Assembly (NCBI RefSeq): GCF_002001105.1
Contig: NZ_MUNP01000053.1
Location: 1 to 37,687, forward strand
DNA from: Rhodanobacter sp. C06
Lineage (GTDB): Bacteria > Pseudomonadota > Gammaproteobacteria > Xanthomonadales > Rhodanobacteraceae
Reading direction: 5' to 3'
Length of the DNA stretch: 37,687 nucleotides
In this document: positions 26,442 through 34,220 of the stretch, one piece after another
Layout: each line of letters starts with the position of its first letter
Numbering within the stretch: the stretch's first letter is position 1
Notes under the pieces: generated by a model
What the model was told of the DNA's origin: nothing
Seen by the model: the letters and a program-made list of their open reading frames with translations, nothing else
Database searches by the model: none
Program-made: the position numbers and the translations under genes

Positions 26442-28682
26442 TCACGGTCGACACGACCCCAGCCGCAGCGCCACCGCGGACGCCAACCGCCAGGGATCGC
26501 CCTGCGGCACGGTCGGCTCCACCGCGCGTGAAACGGCCCAGGCGTGCCCCATCGCGAACCAGTCGATCTTTTCGGGCGGCTTGCCCGTCGCCAGCGACTG
26601 TTCCAATGCCGTGAAAAAGCGCCGCCAGCGCGGCGCGTACAGGCCACTCACCAGACCGGCCAGCTGGCGGTTCGCGTAATCGTGCAGGCCGCCTCGGTCG
26701 GCACCGGAGCGATTGCCCCAGACCGTGAGGATGGAGCGCTGGTCGTAGGCTAACTGCGCCGCCTCGGTTGCGTCGCCAGCTGCCGCCTGCGCGGGCGCGA
26801 GCCAGTTTCCGAGCAGGAAATGCGGATCGCTGGCGAGCAGGCGATCGAGCAGCGCCATGTCGTCCAGCCATTGCACGGCCAGCGCGTGGAATCGCGGAGC
26901 ATCCTTCGCCGCGTAGGCCACCTTGAGCTCGGGCAGCAGCACGCGTGCCTGATTCGCCAGCGCCTGTCGCGTCACATCCACCAGGTCGTAGCGATAGGCG
27001 CTGCTGTCGCGCAACGCGGGCGCCACCTGCAGCAATTCGCACACGGCTTGCTCGAAACGCCGGCCGTCGTAGCGCATCGTTGGCGGCGACCAGGTCGCCG
27101 CGGACTGCTCGTCCAGCGCCGGGCGCGCATCGAACAAGCTGTCCTGTGGTTCGGACCATTCACCCGAAGCCATCGCGTAAGCGGTTTGGCCGAGGATGCG
27201 CCACGCGGCTGTAGCATGCGCGTCGGCGCCGCCATAACGGTTCGTTGCATACGCGGCGAACCATGTGTCCGCATCCGTGGGCAGCGGCGTCCACGCCAGT
27301 GCCGTGAACAGCGCAAAGGCCGCCGGATCGAGTCCGCTGCCCTCGGGCATCCACGCAATGCCGCGCAGGGTACTGCCCGGCTTGTCGCGCCATGCCGCGT
27401 AACGCTGCAGCCACACGCCGGCGTTCGCGCCCAGCGTGCTGTGGCCGCCGAAGTTCGGGATGCTGCCGAAGGCGTATGGCGCGCCGTGCCAGTCCTGCTC
27501 GCGGTGCAGGTTGTCGTAGCGGTCGGACAGGCCATCGACGATCAGCAGGCGCCGGTGATCCACCGCATCGAGCAGCGCCGGCAACGGGTTGTGCTGCCAG
27601 CCCAGCAGCACCCAGCGCGCGCCCGGATGCGCGGCCTGTAGCGCCGCCATCACCGCGCGCGCGGCATCCGCCACCGGCACATCGCCGGCACGGCCACCCT
27701 CATGCAGCAGATCCATCTTGTACATCGTGCCGTCGCCGAACAGCGCGCGTTGCCGGCGGTAGAAATCCGCCGCGATCTTCGCGTAGCGCGGATCGCGCGG
27801 ATCGAGCCAGTCGGGTCGCTGGAAACCCACCCAGTCGCCCTGCGGCACCACCTGCGCGCCGGGATGCTTCGCCGCGAAGCGCGGCGGCACGGTACCGAAG
27901 TAACCGGGGAACACCGGCTTCATGCCCAGCGCGCGCAGGCGCGCCACGATCTTCCGCGCCAGCGCGACGCGGCGTGCATAGCTCGACGGCGACAGCAGCG
28001 CATCGAAAGCCGCCATGTTCTGCAGCAACCACCACGGTTGGTGCGCGGGCGCGGGTATCCATGCGCGGATCTCCACATCCGTATAGCCGAAATCGCGGAA
28101 TGTCTCGCGATACACCTCCTCGCTGCCCACCGGCATGAACACCTCGTTGATGCCGTGCAGCGCCAGCCGGTCGATCTTGCGCTCCCATGCCGGCCAAGCC
28201 AGGTAGGCGTTGGAGTAGCCGTCGTCGGTGTCGTTGAGCGCGTAACGATCCGGCACCACGGCCACGCTGGTGATGGCCGCGGCGGGTGCCGGCAGCGTGG
28301 CCGGCAGGCGGGCGAGGCTGTCGCCGGGCCAGCCGATGGCCACGTGCGCCACCTGTTCCAGGTAGCGCTCCACGCCGGCGAGGATCACCGCGGGCGTGGT
28401 GCCCGTCACCACGATGCGGCCGGGCGTGCCGCGCACTTCGTAGCGATCCGCGCCCTGCCCGCGCGGCAAAGCCACCAGCTCGAACTGCGACGAGTACGCC
28501 GGCAACAGGCGTTGCAGGGCCGCGCGGGCTGGCGCGGTGTCGAACGCCGCGTCCGTGCCATGCGCCGCGGACAGGCTGGCGACGGCGAGCAGGCCGCAGG
28601 CCAGCAGCGAACGCCACCCGACGCCGAGTACGGCGGCGGGGGCAGCGGATCGATCCAGCGGGAAAAATCTGCGCACCATCAT
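26442..28682 (-). CDS. GH89 alpha-N-acetylglucosaminidase
   Basis: This 746-residue exported enzyme removes terminal alpha-linked N-acetylglucosamine; the human homologue NAGLU acts on heparan sulfate and the clostridial one on mucin GlcNAc-alpha-1,4-Gal. After a Sec-type signal (to about residue 45) come an N-terminal alpha/beta domain (PGRIVVTGTTPAVILAGVERYL), the barrel with HGINEVFMPVGSEEVY, Glu328 (DLLHEGG) and Glu447 (WMPEGSG) at the two catalytic positions, and an all-helical C-terminus containing LHDYANRQLAGLVSGLYAPRW. The length equals that of NAGLU. The start overlaps the GH95 stop as ATGATG; either ATG (28682 or 28679) is possible, with GGAGGA just upstream. Confidence 0.93.
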   Translation of the reverse strand: MMVRRFFPLDRSAAPAAVLGVGWRSLLACGLLAVASLSAAHGTDAAFDTAPARAALQRLLPAYSSQFELVALPRGQGADRYEVRGTPGRIVVTGTTPAVILAGVERYLEQVAHVAIGWPGDSLARLPATLPAPAAAITSVAVVPDRYALNDTDDGYSNAYLAWPAWERKIDRLALHGINEVFMPVGSEEVYRETFRDFGYTDVEIRAWIPAPAHQPWWLLQNMAAFDALLSPSSYARRVALARKIVARLRALGMKPVFPGYFGTVPPRFAAKHPGAQVVPQGDWVGFQRPDWLDPRDPRYAKIAADFYRRQRALFGDGTMYKMDLLHEGGRAGDVPVADAARAVMAALQAAHPGARWVLLGWQHNPLPALLDAVDHRRLLIVDGLSDRYDNLHREQDWHGAPYAFGSIPNFGGHSTLGANAGVWLQRYAAWRDKPGSTLRGIAWMPEGSGLDPAAFALFTALAWTPLPTDADTWFAAYATNRYGGADAHATAAWRILGQTAYAMASGEWSEPQDSLFDARPALDEQSAATWSPPTMRYDGRRFEQAVCELLQVAPALRDSSAYRYDLVDVTRQALANQARVLLPELKVAYAAKDAPRFHALAVQWLDDMALLDRLLASDPHFLLGNWLAPAQAAAGDATEAAQLAYDQRSILTVWGNRSGADRGGLHDYANRQLAGLVSGLYAPRWRRFFTALEQSLATGKPPEKIDWFAMGHAWAVSRAVEPTVPQGDPWRLASAVALRLGSCRP

Positions 28683-31084
28683 GTCCTCCGCCATTCGCCT
28701 TGCCGCATCGCCAGACGCAATTGCCCGCCGCGCGCCAGCGTGACCGGCAGGCTTCGCTCGCCATGCACCACCGTGGTGGCGGTGCCGCCCACGCTGCGCA
28801 GCGTCACCTCCACCGGCCGGCCGTCGGCCCAGGCCAGATCCACCACGAAACCGCCACGCGCGCCGATACCGCTGACGCGTCCACGCGGCCACGCCCGCGG
28901 CAACGCCGGCAGCAGCTCGATGCGGCCGGGCCGCGAGTACAACAGCAGCTCCAGCATCGCCGCCGGCATGCCGTAGTTCGCATCGATCTGGAACACGCCC
29001 TGCTGTGGCAGCCGGTAGACATCGAACAGGTTGGTGCCGCTGCCGTTGGCGTCGCCGCCTGAGGGCGCGAGGTTGTCGAGCAGCAGGCGATAGGCCTTGT
29101 CGCCATCCTTTAGCCGTGCCCAGCACAGCGCACGCCAGGCGTTGGCCCAGCCGTAGTTGTGCATGCCGCGCGCCGCGAGCAGGCGCCGCGCGCCGTCGAC
29201 CAGCGCTGGCGGGCTGCGGTCGGGCGCGATGCGATCGCCGGGGAACAGGCCCATCAGCGGCGAAAGATGGCGATGTCCGGGCTCGCCCCGATCGTCGGGG
29301 CTCATCCACTCTTCGAGCTGGCCGCTGGTCGGGCTCACGCGCGGCAGGTACAGCCGTGCACGCAGGGCGGCGATGGTCTTCGCGTGGACCGCCTCGCGCC
29401 GCAGCACGGCGCTGGCCTCGATGTAATTGCCGAACAGTTCCCACACCAGCTCCTGCGCGTAGCTGATGCCGCGCGCGTCGTTCGGCCCCTGCTCGGGCGA
29501 CCAGTCGTGGTCGTCGACCAGCACGCGTTGCGGCTGGCCATCCGGGTCGACCACCGTGGTCTCGACCAGCCGTGCCTGCCAGAACGCGCAGGCACCCTGG
29601 AGCAGCGGAAACACGCGCGCCAGGTAGTCGCGATCCAGCGTGTACTGGTAGTGCTGCCAGAGGCTGTTGCACAGCCACGCACTGCCGGCCGGATGCCACT
29701 CCCAGCCGTTGCCGCCCCAGATGTTGGTGGAGATCGCCACGGTCCAGCCGGCGAGCCTGCCCGTGCTGTTGCGGTACGGGTTGCGCGGGTCGTTGAACCA
29801 GCGCCGGGTGTTCTCCGTCCACGCCGGCAGCTGCGCCAGGCAGTACGCGGTCAGCGCGCCGAAACAGGCGCCGAGGCCCGCGCGGTCCGGCAGCCAATAG
29901 TTCATCTGCAGATTGATGTCGGTGTGGTAGTCGCCCTGCCACGGCGGATCGTTGCCGGCCAGCCACAGGCCTTGCAGATTGGTGGGAAGGCCGTCGCGCG
30001 AGCCCGCGATGGTGAGGTAGCGGCCGTACTGCAGGTACTGCGCCTCCAGCTCGGGATCGGGCACGCCCGAGCGCGCACGCGCCTGCAGGCGCGCCCAGGT
30101 GTCGAGCTTGCGTTGCGCGGGCATGGACATGCCCAGGTTCACCTGCATGGTGTCGAACAGGGCGCGGTGGTCGGCCACGTGCCGCTCATGCATTTGCTGC
30201 GGCGTGCGCGCCAGCGCGGCGTCGATGCGCGCCTGCGCCAGCGCGAGCGGATCGATGGCAGCGTCGATGAAACCCTGCGCAAGGTGCGGCGTGTAGTTGG
30301 TGGCGGCGGCCAGCACCACGGTGAGCGCCGTGCAATGCTCGAACTGCAACACGCCGTCGCGCGCAGCCAGCCGGCCGCCTTCGGCCGTCGTCGCGACGGC
30401 GACGGCATGGCGCAGGCCGTTCGCGAACCGGCCGGCAAGATGGACGCGTGCCGGCTTCGTGCCATCGCGCGCGACCTCGCCGTGCGTACCGAGCAAGGTC
30501 AGCCTGCCGCTGTGGTCGCCACCTGCGTCCTGCGCGAGGCGCAACACCAGCACCTGGTCCGGATGGCTGACGTACAGCTCGCGCCGATAGCGCACGCCGT
30601 GGCAGCGGTATGTGACCCGCACGCAGCCCGTAGCCAGGTCCAGCTCGCGCCGATAGTCCTCCACGTTCGGCCACGCCTGCCCCGGCAGTTCGAGTACCAG
30701 CTTCGCCAGCTGGGTGAAGTGGCCGAAGTCGTCGTTGCCATAGGGAAACTGGCCATCGGCATGCAGCGCATCGTTGCGCCCGCCGGTCCACAGGCTGGCC
30801 TCGGCCAGGGACAGCAGCTCGCGCCCCGGATCGCCGCCGGCCAGCGCACCGAGATGGCCGTTGCCGACGGGCAGACCCTCGAACAACAAGCGATCCTCGG
30901 CCGCCGGTTTCGCGTACCACAGCAGGTCGGCCGCGGCGGCCTCCGTCGAAGCCGCCGGCGCGGAGGATGCCGCGCGAATCGGCAGCACGCGCAGCAGCGG
31001 CATCGCCGCCAGCAGGCCCGCGCACCGCTGCAGGAAGCCGCGCCGCGACATCGGCAAGCTGTCCGCTGGCGGCGGCCTGGTCAT
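28679..31084 (-). CDS. GH95 alpha-L-fucosidase, Tat-exported
   Basis: This 801-residue inverting enzyme typically cuts alpha-1,2-linked fucose from galactose (xyloglucan, blood-group-type glycans); some members act on L-galactose. The N-terminus PMSRRGFLQRCAGLLAAMP is a Tat signal. The N-terminal beta domain begins LLWYAKPAAEDRLLFEGLPVGNGHLGA. The helical toroid shows PTNLQGLW, DYHTDINLQMNYW (Asp389, Asn391), WSPEQGP (Glu531), GHRHLSPLMGLFPG and FQIDANYG (Asp700). Where characterised AfcA has the pair Asn-x-Asn, this protein has Asp-x-Asn, which deserves attention. It begins 2 bp after the phosphoesterase stop and overlaps GH89, so the three are coupled. Confidence 0.94.
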   Translation of the reverse strand: MTRPPPADSLPMSRRGFLQRCAGLLAAMPLLRVLPIRAASSAPAASTEAAAADLLWYAKPAAEDRLLFEGLPVGNGHLGALAGGDPGRELLSLAEASLWTGGRNDALHADGQFPYGNDDFGHFTQLAKLVLELPGQAWPNVEDYRRELDLATGCVRVTYRCHGVRYRRELYVSHPDQVLVLRLAQDAGGDHSGRLTLLGTHGEVARDGTKPARVHLAGRFANGLRHAVAVATTAEGGRLAARDGVLQFEHCTALTVVLAAATNYTPHLAQGFIDAAIDPLALAQARIDAALARTPQQMHERHVADHRALFDTMQVNLGMSMPAQRKLDTWARLQARARSGVPDPELEAQYLQYGRYLTIAGSRDGLPTNLQGLWLAGNDPPWQGDYHTDINLQMNYWLPDRAGLGACFGALTAYCLAQLPAWTENTRRWFNDPRNPYRNSTGRLAGWTVAISTNIWGGNGWEWHPAGSAWLCNSLWQHYQYTLDRDYLARVFPLLQGACAFWQARLVETTVVDPDGQPQRVLVDDHDWSPEQGPNDARGISYAQELVWELFGNYIEASAVLRREAVHAKTIAALRARLYLPRVSPTSGQLEEWMSPDDRGEPGHRHLSPLMGLFPGDRIAPDRSPPALVDGARRLLAARGMHNYGWANAWRALCWARLKDGDKAYRLLLDNLAPSGGDANGSGTNLFDVYRLPQQGVFQIDANYGMPAAMLELLLYSRPGRIELLPALPRAWPRGRVSGIGARGGFVVDLAWADGRPVEVTLRSVGGTATTVVHGERSLPVTLARGGQLRLAMRQGEWRRT

Positions 31085-31086
31085 CG

Positions 31087-32313
31087 TCACGGTTTGGCCT
31101 TGCGTGCGATCGCGAACGCATCGACCAGTTTGCCGTCGCTGCCGGTAACGCGCACCCGCAAGGTGCGCGCATCGGCATCCACCCAGGCCACCTGGTCCTG
31201 CCCCACCACCAGGATCGGGAAGTCGTTGCCCCGCTCGCCGGGCTTGATGAACTTGAAGACGTGCTCGTGCCCGGCGATGAACAGGTCGACGTGTGCCGCA
31301 TTGGCCAGCTTCGTCCACTTCGCGCTGTTGCCGCCGGTCCAGCCCCAGTCCGGCTGGTGGCCGAGGATCACGGTGAACGGCGCGGTGCGGGTGCGTGGCG
31401 CGGCCAGGGTTTGGCCGAAACGCGCCAGTCCCTCGCGGCGATAGTCGCGCAAGTCGTCGAGGCCGGCGTAGACCTCGGTGTCGTCGGGCTTGTCCTCGCC
31501 GGTGTCGACCGCGATCAAGTGCAGCGGGCCGTCGTCGCGGACGTAGTCGTAGCGGTCGTCCTGCGCATGCAGGTAGGGACCGAGCTGGCGCGCGAACGGA
31601 CCACGGTATTCGTGGTTGCCGTGCACGTAGAGCAGCGGCGTGCTGCCGCCGAGATCCGCGGCGGTCGGCGCGAGGAACCGGTCCTTGAGCTGCTGCTCGC
31701 TCGCCGCCCAGTTCACCGCGTCGCCCAGGTGTGCCACGAAGTCCTCCGGCGTCTTGCGGACCTCGCCCAGCAGGCTGTGGATGCGCGAGACCTGCTCGTG
31801 CGTGTCGGTGATCACCGCGAAACGCGCAACGGCGTGCGCCGGATCGAGCGTGGTGAAGCGCAGCGTCTCGCCCCGCACCGTGTTGCCGCGCTCGGGCCAG
31901 TACGGCTTGACGACGACCACGCGGCGCGAGGCCACCTGGTACTGGTAGGTGCGACCCGGTTCGAGGCCGTCGATCAGGACGCGATGGAAGGTGCCGACGT
32001 CGAGCAGGCCGTCGTGCTCGGCCACTGCCGTGTGGTCCAGCGCGCGCTCGCCGTAGCGCACGCTGCCATCGGCGTCGCTGTCGGTCATCCACTCCACCAC
32101 CACCGAGCTGGCGGATACGTCGAGCAGCAGCGGCGGCATGGTGATCGCCGGGGTGACGTCCCACACCTTGTACGGCGCGTTGGCATCGTCGTCCCTGGCT
32201 GGCGTGGCCTGATGCGTGGCGGCCAGCGCAGGCAGCGCCAGCGACAGCAGGCCGGCCAGCACCAGACGCCGGCTCCAGCCACGCGCCGGTTTCAGCTTGC
32301 GGACATCAGGCAT
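31087..32313 (-). CDS. Exported purple-acid-phosphatase-like metallophosphoesterase
   Basis: This 408-residue predicted periplasmic or secreted phosphatase carries a signal with paired arginines (GWSRRLVLAGLLSLALPALA), possibly Tat. A fibronectin III-like domain (about 52-155) precedes the calcineurin-type domain, as in purple acid phosphatases. Metal ligands are present: Asp170-x-His172 (ITDTHE), Asp198 (HLGDAVN), Asn233-His234 (GNHE), His319 (LGHQPD) and His349-x-His351 (AGHEH). The Tyr of classical purple acid phosphatases (GDxxYA) is absent (GDAVNWA), so the colour-forming site is probably lost. It is set between DUF4091 and GH95 with gaps of 18 and 2 bp. Its substrate is unknown; a phosphorylated sugar or glycan is inferred from context. 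Confidence 0.88.
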   Translation of the reverse strand: MPDVRKLKPARGWSRRLVLAGLLSLALPALAATHQATPARDDDANAPYKVWDVTPAITMPPLLLDVSASSVVVEWMTDSDADGSVRYGERALDHTAVAEHDGLLDVGTFHRVLIDGLEPGRTYQYQVASRRVVVVKPYWPERGNTVRGETLRFTTLDPAHAVARFAVITDTHEQVSRIHSLLGEVRKTPEDFVAHLGDAVNWAASEQQLKDRFLAPTAADLGGSTPLLYVHGNHEYRGPFARQLGPYLHAQDDRYDYVRDDGPLHLIAVDTGEDKPDDTEVYAGLDDLRDYRREGLARFGQTLAAPRTRTAPFTVILGHQPDWGWTGGNSAKWTKLANAAHVDLFIAGHEHVFKFIKPGERGNDFPILVVGQDQVAWVDADARTLRVRVTGSDGKLVDAFAIARKAKP

Positions 32314-32331
32314 CGATCTCGATCCTTGCGG

Positions 32332-34215
32332 TCACGGAACAGCGTGGGCGAGTGGAACCGGCGGCGGCACCAGCAGCGACAGCACGGCCGCCCGTGCGCG
32401 CACGATGTCGCGCACATCCATCTTCCGGCCGTCGGCTTGGCGCGTCGCCAGGCGCAACGCCTGCTGCAGCCGCGGATCGTGCGGATGGCGGCGGCGCGCC
32501 AGGCGCACCAGCACCGCGTCCTCGATGCCGTCCTGCAGCAGCTCCCAGCGGATGCTGGACAGCGGACCGTGCGCGCCGGGATAGACCAGGTATTCGTCGC
32601 CCTGGCTGAAGGCATACAGCGGATCGCGGAACACACCGGCGGTCCAGTCGTTCCAGGCCCAGTGCAGCCAGCCGTCCAGATGCCGGTCGGCGACGATCCA
32701 GCCCATCATCCGCGCCTCGACCGCGGGCGAGAACGTCAAGGTGTTGGGATGCGTGTCGCCGGCCCAGGCGTAGAACGTGGTGATCTCGCCGCGCGCATGC
32801 CGCGCGCGTATCCACGCATCGGACGCGGTGCGCAGGCTGTCGAGCCCCAGCGACAGGTTGCGGGCATCGGGCCCCACTTCCGCGGTACCCGCCATCTGGG
32901 TGCGCCGGATGAACTCCGGCGCCACGCGCCGCAGCAGCGCCAGCGCCGGCGCGAGGACATCGGCCGGCCGCTCGTCGAAGGCCAGCCAGGTGTGATCCAA
33001 CCAGCCGCGTTGCCTGAGGTGCGCGGAGAAGTCCGTGAGGAAGGCCGTCCACGCCGCGGTCCAGAACGGATCGCCCGCCTGCATCTTGCGGGTGACGAGG
33101 GCGCCGGTGCGCGTGTCCAGGTAGGTGATGCGCTGCGGACCGCGGAACGCCAGCAGCGAATACGCGGTGATGTCCGGCCCCAGGCCGGCGGCCCGCGCGG
33201 TCTGCACGTAGCGGTCGAAGCGGCGGTAATCGAAGCGCCAGCGGTGGCCGTCGTACTCCCACTGCACCATCGTGTCGTAACCGTACGCCGTCTGCGGCTT
33301 CCAGTCGTTCCACGCGACCAGCCACGGATTCTGGATGATGGTGATGGTGATCGTGTGCTGTCCCGCCGCAGCCAGGCTTGCGAAATAGGTCTCAAGCAGG
33401 GACCAGTGCGCCGCGGACCAGGGCTGGACGCGATACGCGCCGGCGATCGCGTTCGGGTTCAGCCAGACGTCCAGGTGGAACTTCCGGTCGCTCGGATCCG
33501 GCACGGTCGCGTCGACCACCTCGAGTTGCAGCGCATATGTCGTCGGTGCGGCATGCTCGGCTTCGATGCGGATGGTGCCGCGATACACGCCCGGCGCCGC
33601 CGCGGCCGGGATATGCCACGTGAACCAGATCGGCTGCGCCGCACCGCGCGGCACGTCGATGCCCGCCTGCTCCAGCAACGGATCGGCGATCACGCGCTGC
33701 CTGCCCTGTCCCGAGACGGCGCCCGCATCCACGTCGGCGATGCTGGCACCGCCGACACGCGGGTCGTGTTCCCGCACACGCACGTAACCGACGTAGCGCA
33801 CCTGCACCGCATCGGCGGGAAGCGTGGCGCCATTGGCCGCGGCCAGCGGACCGACGCTCGCATGCAAACCGTGCAGATCGGCGCCGGCGATCACCGCCAG
33901 CTGCGCGGACAGCCGCCCGTTGCGAACGCCGGTCAGGCGCAGCACACGGCCCGTGTCGGCAGCGGGCGGTTGGCGCGGAAACCTCGGCACCCGGAGCAGG
34001 GAGGACGCGGCGAAATCGCCGCTCGGCACCCAGGTCTGCAACACGGATTGCGGGCGCGTGCCGTTCTCCGGATCGGCGCCGGGTGGCGCGGGCATCGCGT
34101 GTGCTCCACAGGCGCAGGCCAGCCCGGCCAGCGCCAGCGCCAGCACAGCGAGCCACGCCCATGCCTTGCCGCCGCTACGCATGGCCAAGCCACGAAATTG
34201 CATCACACCGCGCAT
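32332..34215 (-). CDS. Exported DUF4091 protein, GH123-like putative beta-N-acetylgalactosaminidase
   Basis: This 627-residue exported protein has a DUF4091-type C-terminus, the region shared with GH123 beta-N-acetylgalactosaminidases. A hydrophobic signal (about 15-40) ends near GAHA; the cysteines in LACACG could make it a lipoprotein, though the lipobox is poor. A beta-sandwich domain (about 55-240) precedes the barrel with KFHLDVWLNPN and TWLAFDERPADV, whose Asp414-Glu415 pair sits where GH123 has its catalytic Asp-Glu. DUF4091 markers HLDGWLHWAWNDW, GDEYLVYPG and RWELLQDGIEDA follow. The activity is inferred, not established. ATGs at 34215, 34203 and 34182 are possible starts; 34215 lies 5 bp after the GH29 stop. 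Confidence 0.82.
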   Translation of the reverse strand: MRGVMQFRGLAMRSGGKAWAWLAVLALALAGLACACGAHAMPAPPGADPENGTRPQSVLQTWVPSGDFAASSLLRVPRFPRQPPAADTGRVLRLTGVRNGRLSAQLAVIAGADLHGLHASVGPLAAANGATLPADAVQVRYVGYVRVREHDPRVGGASIADVDAGAVSGQGRQRVIADPLLEQAGIDVPRGAAQPIWFTWHIPAAAAPGVYRGTIRIEAEHAAPTTYALQLEVVDATVPDPSDRKFHLDVWLNPNAIAGAYRVQPWSAAHWSLLETYFASLAAAGQHTITITIIQNPWLVAWNDWKPQTAYGYDTMVQWEYDGHRWRFDYRRFDRYVQTARAAGLGPDITAYSLLAFRGPQRITYLDTRTGALVTRKMQAGDPFWTAAWTAFLTDFSAHLRQRGWLDHTWLAFDERPADVLAPALALLRRVAPEFIRRTQMAGTAEVGPDARNLSLGLDSLRTASDAWIRARHARGEITTFYAWAGDTHPNTLTFSPAVEARMMGWIVADRHLDGWLHWAWNDWTAGVFRDPLYAFSQGDEYLVYPGAHGPLSSIRWELLQDGIEDAVLVRLARRRHPHDPRLQQALRLATRQADGRKMDVRDIVRARAAVLSLLVPPPVPLAHAVP

Positions 34216-34220
34216 GACGA

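Noticed and set aside
26442-29966. 1174-codon frame suggesting a GH95-GH89 fusion
   Set aside because: The first portion is GH95 in the wrong frame; GH95 and GH89 are separate genes joined by an ATGA overlap.
29159-31444. Plus-strand open frame of 761 codons opposite GH95
   Set aside because: Antisense shadow of GH95 with no recognisable motif.
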